Shown: in pieces, positions 7,671 to 16,482 of the stretch
How positions within the stretch are numbered: position 1 is the first letter of the stretch
Layout of the letters: each line of letters opens with the position of its first letter
Notes under the pieces: generated by a model
Told to the model about the DNA's origin: nothing
The model's input: only the letters and a program-made list of their open reading frames with translations
Database searches by the model: none
Position numbers and translations under genes: made by a program
DNA from: Rugosimonospora acidiphila
GTDB lineage: Bacteria > Actinomycetota > Actinomycetes > Mycobacteriales > Micromonosporaceae
Length of the DNA: 64,000 nucleotides
Direction of reading: 5' to 3'
Assembly (NCBI RefSeq): GCF_039543385.1
Contig: NZ_BAABJQ010000025.1
Location: forward strand, 62,001 to 126,000

Positions 7671-9211
7671 CCATGCTGTCGCTGGCGAGCGTCCTCGCCG
7701 AGTCGGCGCGGCGGTATCCGAACAAGACGGCCGTCGTCGATGGCGACCTGCGGGTGCCCTACGCGCGGCTGTGGCAGGAGGCCCGCGGGTTCGCGGCCGC
7801 CCTGCGCGAGCTGGGGGTGCGCCCGGGCGACGCGGTCGCCCTGCTGGCCCCGAACACGGTGGACTTTCCCCGCGCGTACTACGGGGCGCTCGCGCTCGGC
7901 GCGGTCGTCGTCCCCGTACACCTGCTGCTGACCGCGGGCGAGGCGGCGTACGTGCTGCGCGACAGCGGTGCCCGGTTGCTGATCTGCCACACCAGCCAGC
8001 TGGCCATGGGCGCGGCCGCGGCGGCCTCGGCCGGGGTGCCGGTCGTCACCGTCGGTCCGGCCGGCCCCACCAACGAGTCCACAGTGGATACCACTCGGCT
8101 GGAGGACGTCGGCGCCCCGCTCGCGCCGCTGCCGACGTTCGAGTCCCGGCAGGCCGAGGACCCGGCCGTCATCCTCTACACCAGCGGCACCACGGGGCAG
8201 TCCAAGGGTGCCGTGCTCACGCACCTCAACCTGGTGATGAACACGGTGGTCAACATCTTCGACGCCAACGACGCGCGGCCCGACGACGTCGTGCTGGGCT
8301 GCCTGCCGTTGTTCCACTCCTTCGGCCAGACCGTCGGCATGAACGGCACGTTCCGCCTCGGTGCCACCCTGGTGATGCTGTCCCGGTTCTCCGGCCCGGC
8401 CGCGATCGAGCTGATGCTGCGCGAGGGCGTGAACGTGTTCCACGGGGTACCGACGATGTATGTCGCGCTGGCCGAGGCGGCGGCCGGGTACGAGCGGCTG
8501 CCGAGGCTGCGGCTGTGCATCTCCGGCGGCGCGTCGCTTCCGCTGGCCGTGCTGGAGAAGTTCAACGCCGCGTTCGAGACCACCATCTTCGAGGGGTACG
8601 GGCTGTCCGAGACCTCGCCGACGGCCACCACCAATCAACCGCACTTCGGCACCCGGGCCGGCACGGTCGGGCACGCGATCTGGGGCGTGGAGGTGGAGAT
8701 CGCCCGTGCCGAGATCGAGGAGCGCATCGAACTGCTGCCGGCCGGTGAGCTGGGCGAGATCGTGATCCGCGGGCACAACGTGTTCGCCGGGTACCTCGGC
8801 CGGCCCGAGGAGACCGCCCGGGCCATCGTCGACGGCTGGTTCCGCTCCGGCGACCTGGGCACCAAGGACGAGCAGGGTTTCATCACGATCGTCGACCGGA
8901 AGAAGGACATGATCATCCGGGGCGGGTTCAACGTGTACCCCCGCGAGATCGAGGAGGTGCTGGCCCGGCACCCGGCGATCGTCCAGGTGGCGGTCATCGG
9001 CGTACCGGACGAGGCGCACGGCGAGGAGGTCTGGGCGGTGGTCGTGCTCGACAAGGACTCGTCGGCCACCGAGGAAGAACTCGTCGAGTGGTCCCGGGAG
9101 CGGCTGGGCCGGCACAAGTACCCGCGCCAGGTCCGGTTCATCGACGAACTGCCGCTGGGCCCCAGCCACAAGGTGCTCAAGCGCGAACTACGCCGGATGT
9201 TCGCCGGCTGA
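7667..9211 (+). CDS. Acyl-CoA synthetase (AMP-forming, FadD-like)
   Basis: A 514-residue adenylate-forming enzyme. Motifs in order: ILYTSGTTGQSKGAVLTH (ATP phosphate loop), GYGLSETSP (adenine site), GWFRSGDLG with the ribose-binding Asp, DRKKDMIIRGGFNVYPREIEE hinge, and C-terminal PLGPSHKVLKRELR with the catalytic Lys. It activates a carboxylic acid to its CoA thioester, probably the substrate of the adjoining dehydrogenase, whose stop codon it overlaps. Long/medium-chain fatty acid specificity is likely by similarity of architecture but cannot be read directly. Confidence 0.92.
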   Translation: MTMLSLASVLAESARRYPNKTAVVDGDLRVPYARLWQEARGFAAALRELGVRPGDAVALLAPNTVDFPRAYYGALALGAVVVPVHLLLTAGEAAYVLRDSGARLLICHTSQLAMGAAAAASAGVPVVTVGPAGPTNESTVDTTRLEDVGAPLAPLPTFESRQAEDPAVILYTSGTTGQSKGAVLTHLNLVMNTVVNIFDANDARPDDVVLGCLPLFHSFGQTVGMNGTFRLGATLVMLSRFSGPAAIELMLREGVNVFHGVPTMYVALAEAAAGYERLPRLRLCISGGASLPLAVLEKFNAAFETTIFEGYGLSETSPTATTNQPHFGTRAGTVGHAIWGVEVEIARAEIEERIELLPAGELGEIVIRGHNVFAGYLGRPEETARAIVDGWFRSGDLGTKDEQGFITIVDRKKDMIIRGGFNVYPREIEEVLARHPAIVQVAVIGVPDEAHGEEVWAVVVLDKDSSATEEELVEWSRERLGRHKYPRQVRFIDELPLGPSHKVLKRELRRMFAG

Positions 9212-9302
9212 GTTCACCGGTCGGCCGTGCCAGCGGCCGGCGAACCTCCGCCGACCGGTGAACCTCCGCCGACCGGTGGACTCAGCGAGCTGAGTTCACC
9301 GG
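9207..9302. repeat. Direct and tandem repeats with small hairpin between convergent genes
   Basis: The sequence GCTGAGTTCACCGG occurs at 9207-9220, over the stop of the CoA ligase, and again at 9289-9302, over the stop of the convergent exporter. Between them two perfect 18-bp tandem units GAACCTCCGCCGACCGGT sit at 9242-9259 and 9260-9277. CTCAGC-GA-GCTGAG (9281-9294) is a perfect short inverted repeat. The region may double as a bidirectional terminator. Confidence 0.7.
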
Positions 9303-11506
9303 CCAGCGGAGGCCGGCTCGGGCGCGACCGCCTCGTCGGTGGCCGTGCCGTCCGCGCCGGGCTCCTCGATGGTCAGCCTCGGCAGGATCCGGTCGAGCCA
9401 CCGGGGCAGCCACCAGTTGGCGCGGCCGAACAGGGCCATCACGGCCGGTACCAGCAGGCTGCGGATCACCACCGCGTCCAGCAGGACCGCGCTGGCCAGG
9501 CCCAGGCCGGCTATCTTGACCACCCGGTTGCCGCCGAGCACGAACGAGGCGAAGACCAACACCATGATGATGGCCGCGGCGGTGATGGTGCGGCCGGTGG
9601 CGGCCAGGCCGCGCACCACCGCCTGACGGTTGTCCCGCAGCCGGTGCCACTCCTCCTGGATGCGCGCGACCAGGAACACCTCGTAGTCCATGGACAGGCC
9701 GAACAGCCCCGCGAACAGCAGCACCGGCAGGTACGGCTCGATCGGCCCGGTGCGGTCCTGTCCGATCAGGGCGCCGGCCCAGCCCCACTCGAACACGGCG
9801 GTGATGATGCCGAACGCGGCGCCGGCCGCCAGCAGGTTCATCAGGGCCGCGGTGAGCGGCACCAGCAGGCTGCGGAACACGATCGCGAGCAGGATGAACG
9901 AGATGCCGACCACGACCGCGATGAACAGCGGCAACCGCTGGGTCAGCGCCTGGGAGAAGTCGACGTCCACGGCGGTGGTGCCGCCCACGTACAGCCGGGT
10001 GCCGGTGCCCTGCGTCGCCGCCGGGATCACCCGGTCCCGCAGGTCGTGTACCAGGTCGGCGGTGGCCTTGTCCTGCGGCGCGCTGTCCGGGTAGACGGTC
10101 AGTACCGCGATGGTGCCGCCCCCGCTGGCCGGTGCGAACATGGCCTGCGGTGTGCCGGCCACGTCCTCGTGGCCGGACAGCGACCCCGCGACCCGCTGCA
10201 CCGCCTGCCGCGCGGCGGCGCCGTCGGCGTGCCCCGCGATCACCAACGGGCCGTTGTACCCGGGCCCGAAGCCTTCGGCGAGCAGGTCGTACGAGGCGCG
10301 GGTGGTGGTGCCCTTGGGGTCCAGGCCGGCGTCGGAGATGCCGAGCCGCATGGACAGGAACGGCAGGGCGAGCAGCACGATCACGGCCAGCGAGGCCAGC
10401 GTCGCGGGCACCGGGAGGCGGATGATGCCCCTCGCCCAACGGCCCCACGCCCGCCCCTCCCGCTCGGCCTGCGGCCCGCGTTCGGCCAGCCGGCGCCGCT
10501 CGCGACGGGACAGAACGCGCATGCCCAGCAGCCGCAGCAGCGCCGGTAGCAGGGTCAGCGCCGCGAGCATCGTCAGCAGCACGGCGATGCTCGAGCCCAG
10601 CGCGATGCCGTACAGGAAGTTCAGCCGCACGGTGAACATGCCCAGCAGCGCCACGCAGACGGTCAGCCCGGCGAACAGCACGCTGCGGCCCGAGGTCACC
10701 GCGGCCACCCCCAGCGCCTCCTGCGGGCTGCGCCCGGCCAGCAGGCCCTGGCGATACCGGGTGACCAGGAACAACGCGTAGTCGACCCCGACGCCCAGGC
10801 CCATCAGAGCGGTGATCTGCGGGCTGACCTGCGCCACGTTTATCGCGTGGGTCAGCAGCCCGACGATCGCGACCCCGGAGCCCACGGACACGGCGGCGGT
10901 GATGATGGGCAGCACCATGGAGAACAGCGACCCGAACGTGATCAGCAGTACCGCGGCCGCCGCGATCAACCCGATGTAGGCGCCGCCCAGGCTGGGAGGG
11001 GACGCGCGCATGGCGATCTGCCCGGACACCTCGACCTGAAGGTCGCCCTGCCCGGCGGAGCGGGCCACGTCGACCAGTTGCTGAGCCTGGCTCGGGGCGA
11101 CCTTGTTGGCCGGGGCGTCGTACGAGACCGTGGCGAACGCCACCCGCTGGTCGCCGGCGATCTGCGCCTGGCCCTGCGGCGTGTACGGCGACACCACCTG
11201 GGACACGTGCGGCAGCGCGGCGACCTTCGCCAGCATCGGATCGATCCGGGCACGGATCTGCGCGTCGGTCACCGTGCCGGACGAGGTCGCGAACACGATG
11301 CGTTCCGAGTCGCCGGACTGGCCGCCGCCCTTGACCTGGGCCAGCAGGTCCTGGGCCCGGGAACTGTCGGAGGCCGGCAGGTTGACCGTGTCGCGGTAGT
11401 CGGCCCCGGCGGTGCGGTTGACCAGCGTCAGCCCGACCAGCACCACCAGCCACACCCCGATGATCAATCCGGCGTGGCGGTGGCAGAACAGAACTAGCCG
11501 ACGCAT
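9296..11506 (-). CDS. MMPL-family RND transporter
   Basis: A 736-residue membrane protein of usual MMPL length. TM1 is at residues 12-30, followed by a periplasmic porter domain, then a five-helix bundle starting near residue 180 with GVGVDYALFLVTRYR, the Asp-Tyr motif of the proton path. The second half repeats this plan, with GLSMDYEVFLVARIQEEW near residue 600. Such proteins export lipids, siderophores or hydrophobic drugs using the proton gradient. The ATG at 11506 has GGAGG upstream. It is divergent from a TetR gene across a perfect 15-bp inverted repeat. No lipid-biosynthesis neighbours indicate the cargo. Confidence 0.93.
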   Translation of the reverse strand: MRRLVLFCHRHAGLIIGVWLVVLVGLTLVNRTAGADYRDTVNLPASDSSRAQDLLAQVKGGGQSGDSERIVFATSSGTVTDAQIRARIDPMLAKVAALPHVSQVVSPYTPQGQAQIAGDQRVAFATVSYDAPANKVAPSQAQQLVDVARSAGQGDLQVEVSGQIAMRASPPSLGGAYIGLIAAAAVLLITFGSLFSMVLPIITAAVSVGSGVAIVGLLTHAINVAQVSPQITALMGLGVGVDYALFLVTRYRQGLLAGRSPQEALGVAAVTSGRSVLFAGLTVCVALLGMFTVRLNFLYGIALGSSIAVLLTMLAALTLLPALLRLLGMRVLSRRERRRLAERGPQAEREGRAWGRWARGIIRLPVPATLASLAVIVLLALPFLSMRLGISDAGLDPKGTTTRASYDLLAEGFGPGYNGPLVIAGHADGAAARQAVQRVAGSLSGHEDVAGTPQAMFAPASGGGTIAVLTVYPDSAPQDKATADLVHDLRDRVIPAATQGTGTRLYVGGTTAVDVDFSQALTQRLPLFIAVVVGISFILLAIVFRSLLVPLTAALMNLLAAGAAFGIITAVFEWGWAGALIGQDRTGPIEPYLPVLLFAGLFGLSMDYEVFLVARIQEEWHRLRDNRQAVVRGLAATGRTITAAAIIMVLVFASFVLGGNRVVKIAGLGLASAVLLDAVVIRSLLVPAVMALFGRANWWLPRWLDRILPRLTIEEPGADGTATDEAVAPEPASAGR

Positions 11507-11532
11507 GGAACCTCCGAGCCCGCCCGCCGAAC

Positions 11533-11574
11533 TGTCATGACTGACACGGTAGCTCGGAAGTGTCAGTCATGACA
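11533..11574. promoter_or_regulatory. 15-bp inverted-repeat operator between MMPL exporter and TetR
   Basis: TGTCATGACTGACAC (11533-11547) and GTGTCAGTCATGACA (11560-11574) are exact reverse complements separated by 12 bp. Each arm itself carries the TCATGA palindrome. Location between divergent regulator and exporter genes makes it the likely TetR binding site, with the promoters inside or beside it. Confidence 0.85.
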
Positions 11575-11604
11575 CTTGAGGGTCGGGCCTGGAATGATGG
11601 CCGG

Positions 11605-12201
11605 ATGGGTGAACCGGGGCGGCGCGAGGCGCACAAGCTGGCGACGCGCCAGGCGTTGCAGCAGGCCGCGCTGCGCATGTTCGAGCAGCACGGGTACGCG
11701 GCGACCACGGTTCGCGACATCGCGTCGGCGGCCGGGGTGACCGAGCGCACGTTCTTCCGGTACTTCCCGTCCAAGGAGGACCTGGTCCTCGGCGAGATCG
11801 TGGACCTCATCCCGGTCCTCCAGGAGCAGGTGCGCGCCCGGCCGGCCGGGGAGCCCCCGTACACGGCGGTCCTGCAGGCGCTGCTGTCCATCGCGGCCCA
11901 GCGCGGCGGGATCGCCATCCTGTTCAGCGGGCCGCCCGTCCGCCTGCTGTCCCAGCCGACCCGGCCGGCCCAGCCCGTGGTGCGGAAACTCGAGGACAGT
12001 CTCGCGGCGGCGCTGGCCGAGCGGGCCGGCGAATCCGACCCGCCCCGGCCGACGCTGTGCACCTCGGTGCTGGCCCGGGCGTGCGTGGCGGCGATGCGCA
12101 GCGTCCTGATCGCCTACTCGAGCCTGCCGGAGCCGGACCGGACGCTGGAGCGGGCCCTGAACCTGATCCGGGAGGCGTTCGCCGCCCTGCGGGAAGGCTG
12201 A
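11605..12201 (+). CDS. TetR/AcrR-family regulator
   Basis: A 198-residue regulator with a canonical N-terminal helix-turn-helix: QQAALRMFEQHGYAATTVRDI, then ASAAGVTERTFFRYFPSKEDLV at about residues 35-56. The C-terminal ligand domain is not recognisable. In-frame starts at 11560 and 11569 would lie inside the inverted-repeat operator, so ATG 11605 is preferred, although its ribosome-binding site is weak. It most likely represses the divergent MMPL exporter and itself. Confidence 0.9.
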   Translation: MGEPGRREAHKLATRQALQQAALRMFEQHGYAATTVRDIASAAGVTERTFFRYFPSKEDLVLGEIVDLIPVLQEQVRARPAGEPPYTAVLQALLSIAAQRGGIAILFSGPPVRLLSQPTRPAQPVVRKLEDSLAAALAERAGESDPPRPTLCTSVLARACVAAMRSVLIAYSSLPEPDRTLERALNLIREAFAALREG

Positions 12202-12386
12202 TCGCCGCAACGCTGATTCATCCCATTATCTGCCGATTTGCGACTGCTGAGGCCGACGAGCTTCCCGCCTCCGCATAACCTTGCGACGGCGGAGACGGTT
12301 GAAGTGGGTGAATTTATACTGTTATGCCGCTACGGCTTTGGGGTGCCGCGACGGCTCCGCGGCGCAGACGGGGGAAGGGGCCGGCC

Positions 12387-12620
12387 GTGTTACTGGTTTT
12401 CTTTCTCGGGATCCTCGTCGGCTCCCTGCTGGGCTGGTGGGGGTCCGGGAGATGGACCTCGTTCACCGCGTCCGACGACGGCGTCCCCGCGGCCGAGGGC
12501 TTCGCCGCCGGCCTGGTCGCGGGATTCCTCACGATCGTCAAATCGGCGGCACTCATCGCCCTCGCCATCGTCGTGTTCTTCGTGCTGGCGTTCCTGATCG
12601 CGCCAATGCCCCACCAGTGA
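12387..12620 (+). CDS. Small two-helix membrane protein, unknown function
   Basis: About 77 residues with two hydrophobic segments (LLVFFLGILVGSLLGWW at the N-terminus and IVKSAALIALAIVVFFVLAFLI near the C-terminus) joined by a short acidic/Ser-rich loop. I do not recognise the family. GTG 12387 follows GGGGAAGGGG; an ATG at 12324 would add 21 residues, but a TATACT box at 12315-12320 would place the transcription start at about that ATG, favouring the GTG. Confidence 0.55.
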   Translation: MLLVFFLGILVGSLLGWWGSGRWTSFTASDDGVPAAEGFAAGLVAGFLTIVKSAALIALAIVVFFVLAFLIAPMPHQ

Positions 12621-12635
12621 CCGCCCCGGCGCCGC

Positions 12636-12683
12636 GCGCCGCGAAGGGTCCGCGCCGCGAAGGGTTCACGCCGCGAACGGTGC
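12636..12683. repeat. Three 16-bp tandem repeats between convergent genes
   Basis: Units at 12636-12651, 12652-12667 and 12668-12683, consensus GCGCCGCGAAGGGTYC, fill most of the gap between the small membrane protein and the isochorismatase-fold gene. Confidence 0.8.
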
Positions 12684-12696
12684 GCGCCCCGATCGC

Positions 12697-13257
12697 TCAG
12701 GACGCGGCGCCGAAGTCGACCTCCTTGGTGTCGGCGGTCCCGGCGGTGCGGCCCGGCGCCATCTGGTAGGCCCAGTACAGGTTGGTGTGCGCGATGACCT
12801 GCTCGGGCGGCGGCGCACCCCAGGCCGTCTGGTCCTCGGTGGTGTGCGCGTCACTGACCAGCGTGGTGTCGTATCCCCTGGTGAACGCGCCGTGGATGGT
12901 CGAGCGGACGCACGCGTCGGTCTGCGCGCCCACGACGATGAGCCGCCCGACTCCGAGGTTCGACAGCACGGCCTCGAGATCGGTGTCCTCGAAGGAGTCG
13001 CCGTACTCCTTCTCGACGCGCGCCTCGGTGCCGCGCGGCGTCAACTCGGGAACGATCCGCCAGGCGTCGCTTCCCTTCGGGAGGCCGTCGCTGGAGTGCT
13101 GGACCCAGACGACCGGGACCCGCTCCTGCCGCGCCTTCTCCACGAGGCTGGCGATGTTCGCGATGACATCCTCGCGCCGGTGGCTCCCGGCGACGACGCC
13201 GTTCTGCACATCGATGACGAGCAGTGCACTGTTCGGCCGGTCTTCGAGCGTGGCCAT
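12697..13257 (-). CDS. Isochorismatase-family cysteine hydrolase
   Basis: A 186-residue protein with the full catalytic triad of the cysteine hydrolase fold: Asp16 (LLVIDVQNG), Lys83 (ARVEKEYGDSF) and Cys116 (VVGAQTDACVRST). Family members include nicotinamidase, N-carbamoylsarcosine amidase and isochorismatase. The substrate is not evident: the triad is general and the neighbours are not metabolic. The ATG at 13257 has a strong AGGGGGAG ribosome-binding site. Confidence 0.9.
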   Translation of the reverse strand: MATLEDRPNSALLVIDVQNGVVAGSHRREDVIANIASLVEKARQERVPVVWVQHSSDGLPKGSDAWRIVPELTPRGTEARVEKEYGDSFEDTDLEAVLSNLGVGRLIVVGAQTDACVRSTIHGAFTRGYDTTLVSDAHTTEDQTAWGAPPPEQVIAHTNLYWAYQMAPGRTAGTADTKEVDFGAAS

Positions 13258-13384
13258 GATCTCCCCCTGTTCGCGCTGGTCCCCGCTGTGCCCACTCACG
13301 GTAGACCCGCTTCCCGGCATCGGAGCGGATCCAACTCCGGCGAGCTGACCCGAACGGTGTGCGCGTCATTCCGGCCGACACCCG

Positions 13385-13422
13385 CCGCGCCCTATGTCAA
13401 GCCAGCTTGACATAGGGCGCGG
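13385..13422. promoter_or_regulatory. Perfect 18-bp inverted repeat upstream of the XRE gene
   Basis: CCGCGCCCTATGTCAAGC (13385-13402) and its exact reverse complement (13405-13422) are separated by only CA. CTTGAC recurs at 13429-13434 and ACTTGACA at 13451-13458. The symmetric sequence lies 135-173 bp before the XRE start and 128 bp upstream of the hydrolase start on the other strand. It could be an operator for a dimeric regulator or a cruciform/hairpin. Confidence 0.75.
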
Positions 13423-13557
13423 TGCCTGCTTGACTGGGTATGGCAAGCAGACTTGACACCTTGCCTGCGGGCCAACCCGCCGGGCGGGCGCCCCGACGCG
13501 GCCCTGGCGGCGGCGGAGGCCGGTGGTGGCGGAAGCCGGTGACGGAGGGGGCCGACC

Positions 13558-13770
13558 GTGGAGTTCATCGTCACCGGAAACGCCGTGCGCGACCTGCGCG
13601 CGGCCAAGGGGCTGTCCCAGGCTCAGTTGGCGGTGGCCATGGGCGTGTCCCGGCAGACCATCAACTCCGTGGAGACCGGCCGGTACATCCCGTCCCTCGC
13701 GCTCGCGGTCGCGCTGGCGCGGTACTTCGGATCCACCGTCGAGGAGGTCTTCGATGTCCAGGAGCGCTAG
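13558..13770 (+). CDS. XRE-type helix-turn-helix regulator (YozG-like)
   Basis: A 70-residue single-domain DNA-binding protein. The helix-turn-helix is at residues 20-40 (LSQAQLAVAMGVSRQTINSVE), followed by the PSLALAVALARYFGSTVEEVF segment typical of the tiny transcriptional regulators paired with small membrane proteins. GTG 13558 follows GGAGGGGG. Its 3' end overlaps the next gene by 17 bp, so the two form a coupled regulator/membrane-protein unit. Confidence 0.92.
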   Translation: MEFIVTGNAVRDLRAAKGLSQAQLAVAMGVSRQTINSVETGRYIPSLALAVALARYFGSTVEEVFDVQER

Positions 13771-14149
13771 GCACGCGGTGGCGTACTGGTCGCTGCCGGC
13801 GTTGAGCATCGTGGCCGGGCTCGGGTATCTGGTCGCCGCCGGCATCGGCGGCCACCCGTGGCTGGGCGCGGTGATGCTGGGCGTCATGGTGCTGTTCGCC
13901 GGCGCCGTACTCGCCGGCGGGCGGTACTCCGAGACCGTGCGCGGGCTGCTGGATCGGCGCGACGAGCGGATCGTCAGCATCGACGCGCAGGCCGCCGCGG
14001 TGACGGGTCAGGTTCTGCTCACGGTCCTCGTCGTCGCCGCCGTCGTCGAGTTCGCCAGGGGGCACTCCGGCGCGCCGTACAGCTGGCTGGCCGTCATCGG
14101 CACGCTGACGTACGTCGGCGCCGTCGTGCTGGGGCGCGCGCGGCGCTAG
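13754..14149 (+). CDS. Small membrane protein paired with XRE regulator (DUF2178-like)
   Basis: 131 residues with four hydrophobic segments: AYWSLPALSIVAGLGYLVAAG, WLGAVMLGVMVLFAGAVLAGG, VTGQVLLTVLVVAAVVEFA and YSWLAVIGTLTYVGAVVLG. The central RDERIVSIDAQAA segment resembles the DERxxxIxxxA motif of DUF2178 proteins, which are commonly encoded after a short XRE regulator. The 17-bp overlap with the regulator supports co-expression. Function is unknown; a role in envelope sensing is only a guess. Confidence 0.8.
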   Translation: MSRSARHAVAYWSLPALSIVAGLGYLVAAGIGGHPWLGAVMLGVMVLFAGAVLAGGRYSETVRGLLDRRDERIVSIDAQAAAVTGQVLLTVLVVAAVVEFARGHSGAPYSWLAVIGTLTYVGAVVLGRARR

Positions 14150-14336
14150 GCGACGGCGGAGGAGCGACGTTGTTCGCTCGACCGCGTCCTGCCGCTGGTC
14201 GGCGGTGCGCCCGATCCGTTCCAGGGGATGCCGGCGAGTTGGATAGCTACGTAGCGTGATCGCGCCGCCGCCGTGTGTATTCTCCGGGCGACCGTGTGTG
14301 GTCGGCATCGACCGGCGGGTTAAGGTCGATCGCCGG

Positions 14337-14360
14337 GCTGAGCTGGCACGCCAGCTGAGC
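14337..14360. other. Hairpin in the leader region of the GH3 gene
   Basis: AGCTGGC-AC-GCCAGCT (14341-14356) is a perfect 7-bp inverted repeat, extended to 11 bp with one mismatch. It lies about 50 bp before the GH3 start, in a 260-bp stretch (14150-14409) that otherwise shows only a GCTACGTAGC palindrome at 14246-14255 and no gene. Confidence 0.4.
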
Positions 14361-14409
14361 GACAGTCCGGGCGCGGCCACCCATCCGTCGATGTAGAGGA
14401 TTCACGCAT

Positions 14410-15708
14410 ATGCCAGCAGCCGGCCGGCCGAGGGCGTACCGCCCAGCACAGTCCCGGGTTCGGCCGGGCTGGTGGATACTCGCCCTGGTGGTCGTGTGCG
14501 CCGTCGCCATTGTGACGACGCACGCGCTGGTGTCGCCGGCCTCGGGCGCCAGTGCCGGTTCGGGCGTGGGGACGGCGCAGTGGGTGAGCCCGGGCTCGCC
14601 ATCTTCGTCCCCATCCTCGTCATCGTCCCCACCGGCGTCGCCGTCGCCGTCGGCCAGCCTGTCCGGCGACGCGTGTGCCGCGTCGATCGCGTCGAAGCTG
14701 TCGCTGCCGGATCAGGCCGGGCAGGTACTGATGATCGGTACGCCGATCGCCACGCCGGCGCAGCTGACCGACACCGTGGCCAAGTACCACCTCGGCGGCG
14801 TGTTCTTCCAGGGCCGGAGCACGCAGTCGGCCGCGACGCTGCACCAGTCGATCGACTCGCTGCAGAGCGCGGCGCGCTCGTCGGGAGCCGTCCCGCTGCA
14901 GATCGCGCTCGACCAGGAGGGTGGGGAGGTGCAGACGCTCAAGGGCACCGACTTCCCGACCATCCCCTCGGCGGTGAGTCAGGGGCAGCTGAGCACCTCG
15001 GCGCTCACGTCGCAGACCACGGACTGGGCCACCCGCCTGGTGCACGCCGGGGTGTCGCTGGACCTCGCGCCGGTCGCGGACACCGTCCCCGCCGGGACCG
15101 CGCAGGACAACCCGCCGATCGGCGAGCTCGACCGGCAGTACGGGTCGACGCCGGACGCCGTCGCGCGGGACGTCAGCACGGTGGTGACCGCCGCGCAGTC
15201 CGCCGGACTGCTGACCACGCTCAAGCACTTCCCGGGGCTCGGCCGGGTGCGGGCCAACACCGACACCTCCACCCACGCGGTGGACGACCAGACGACCGCG
15301 GACGATCCGTCGCTCGATCCGTTCGCCAGCGGCATCCAGGCCGGCACCGCCGCCGTGATGATGTCTTCGGCGACCTACCCGAAGCTGGACTCGCAGAACA
15401 TCGCGGCGTTCTCCTCGGCGATCGTGACCGGGCTGCTGCGCCAGAAGCTCGGCTTCAAGGGCCTGATCATGTCCGATGACCTCGGCGCGGCGGTGGCGGC
15501 CAGCGCGGTCCCGGTCGGGCAGCGGGCCGTGCGGTTCATCGAGGCCGGTGGCGACCTGGTGCTCAGCGTCCGGTCCCAGGACGCCGAGCCGATGGCCGAC
15601 GCGCTGGTGGCGCAGGCGCAGGGCTCCGGCACCTTCGCGGCTCAGCTCGTCGCGGCCGCCCAGCAGGTCATCGCCAGCAAGGTGCGGGCCGGCCTGGTGA
15701 GCTGCTAG
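14410..15708 (+). CDS. Secreted or membrane-anchored glycoside hydrolase family 3 (NagZ-like)
   Basis: 432 residues. A membrane segment or signal anchor is at about residues 20-42 (WWILALVVVCAVAIVTTHALV), followed by a Ser/Pro-rich linker to residue 85 and a single GH3 TIM barrel. Motifs: LQIALDQEGGEVQ, LAPVADT, KHFPGLGRV followed by NTDTSTH, in which the Asp and His match the mobile acid/base dyad of NagZ enzymes, and GLIMSDDLGA, whose Asp is the expected nucleophile. Likely action is release of beta-linked N-acetylglucosamine from muropeptides or chitooligosaccharides outside the cytoplasm. ATG 14410 has GAGGA upstream. Confidence 0.9.
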   Translation: MPAAGRPRAYRPAQSRVRPGWWILALVVVCAVAIVTTHALVSPASGASAGSGVGTAQWVSPGSPSSSPSSSSSPPASPSPSASLSGDACAASIASKLSLPDQAGQVLMIGTPIATPAQLTDTVAKYHLGGVFFQGRSTQSAATLHQSIDSLQSAARSSGAVPLQIALDQEGGEVQTLKGTDFPTIPSAVSQGQLSTSALTSQTTDWATRLVHAGVSLDLAPVADTVPAGTAQDNPPIGELDRQYGSTPDAVARDVSTVVTAAQSAGLLTTLKHFPGLGRVRANTDTSTHAVDDQTTADDPSLDPFASGIQAGTAAVMMSSATYPKLDSQNIAAFSSAIVTGLLRQKLGFKGLIMSDDLGAAVAASAVPVGQRAVRFIEAGGDLVLSVRSQDAEPMADALVAQAQGSGTFAAQLVAAAQQVIASKVRAGLVSC

Positions 15709-15742
15709 GCCGCACGGCCGCGCCGGCCGGCCCGGTGATCCG

Positions 15743-16408
15743 CTACGCCGAGGGCTCGCGCCGGGGGCTGGGTACCGTCGCGCGGGGCTGTTCCGGTCCG
15801 CGTAGCAGCTCCGCGCGGCCGTCGGCCAGCTGGTAGTACATCCCCACCACGGCACACCGGCCGGCCGCCACCGCGTCGCCGGTCGCCGTACCGGGCCGGC
15901 GCAGCGCGTCGACCGTGCGCTCGATGTGTACCCGGGTGATCTCGCCCTGGTCGGTGATGCCGCGCGCGTGCGCGTCCTCGATGCTGGGAGCGACCCCATC
16001 GACGATGGCGGCGAGCCGCGGATCCGGCGTCCCGTTGCCGGCCAGGGCGTCGCAGCCGGCCCGGATGCCGCCGCAAGACTCGTGGCCCAGCACGACCACC
16101 AGCGGCACGTCGAGCGCGGCGACCCCGTACTCGATGCTGGCCCGCACCTCATCGCCGATCACATTGCCGGCGGTGCGCACCACGAACAGGTCACCCAGCC
16201 CGCGATCGAAAAGGATCTCCGCGGCGAGGCGGGAGTCGGAGCAGCCGAACACCACGGCGAACGGCTGCTGCGCGAGGGCCAGCGAGGCCCGGCGCTCGGC
16301 GTCCTGATTCGGGTGGACCCGGGCGCCAGACCTGAACCGCTGGTTCCCGGCCAGCAGCTCGTCCAGCGCCTGCGTGGGCGTAGCGGGTCGGTGGTCCAGA
16401 GCCGGCAT
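15743..16408 (-). CDS. Beta-class carbonic anhydrase
   Basis: 221 residues. The zinc ligands are visible: Cys and Asp in VFGCSDSR, then His and Cys in VVLGHESCGG. The Asp-Arg pair of CSDSR is the catalytic dyad. The enzyme interconverts CO2 and bicarbonate in the cytoplasm. ATG 16408 is preceded by GGAAGGA. The last ~20 residues are Pro/Arg-rich and probably not structured. Confidence 0.95.
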   Translation of the reverse strand: MPALDHRPATPTQALDELLAGNQRFRSGARVHPNQDAERRASLALAQQPFAVVFGCSDSRLAAEILFDRGLGDLFVVRTAGNVIGDEVRASIEYGVAALDVPLVVVLGHESCGGIRAGCDALAGNGTPDPRLAAIVDGVAPSIEDAHARGITDQGEITRVHIERTVDALRRPGTATGDAVAAGRCAVVGMYYQLADGRAELLRGPEQPRATVPSPRREPSA

Positions 16409-16482
16409 CTGCTCGTGTCCTTCCGGGGTCCTGCCGCCCGGCCCGCGCCGGATCGGTCCCGCTCAACCGTACCCAGCCCGCT

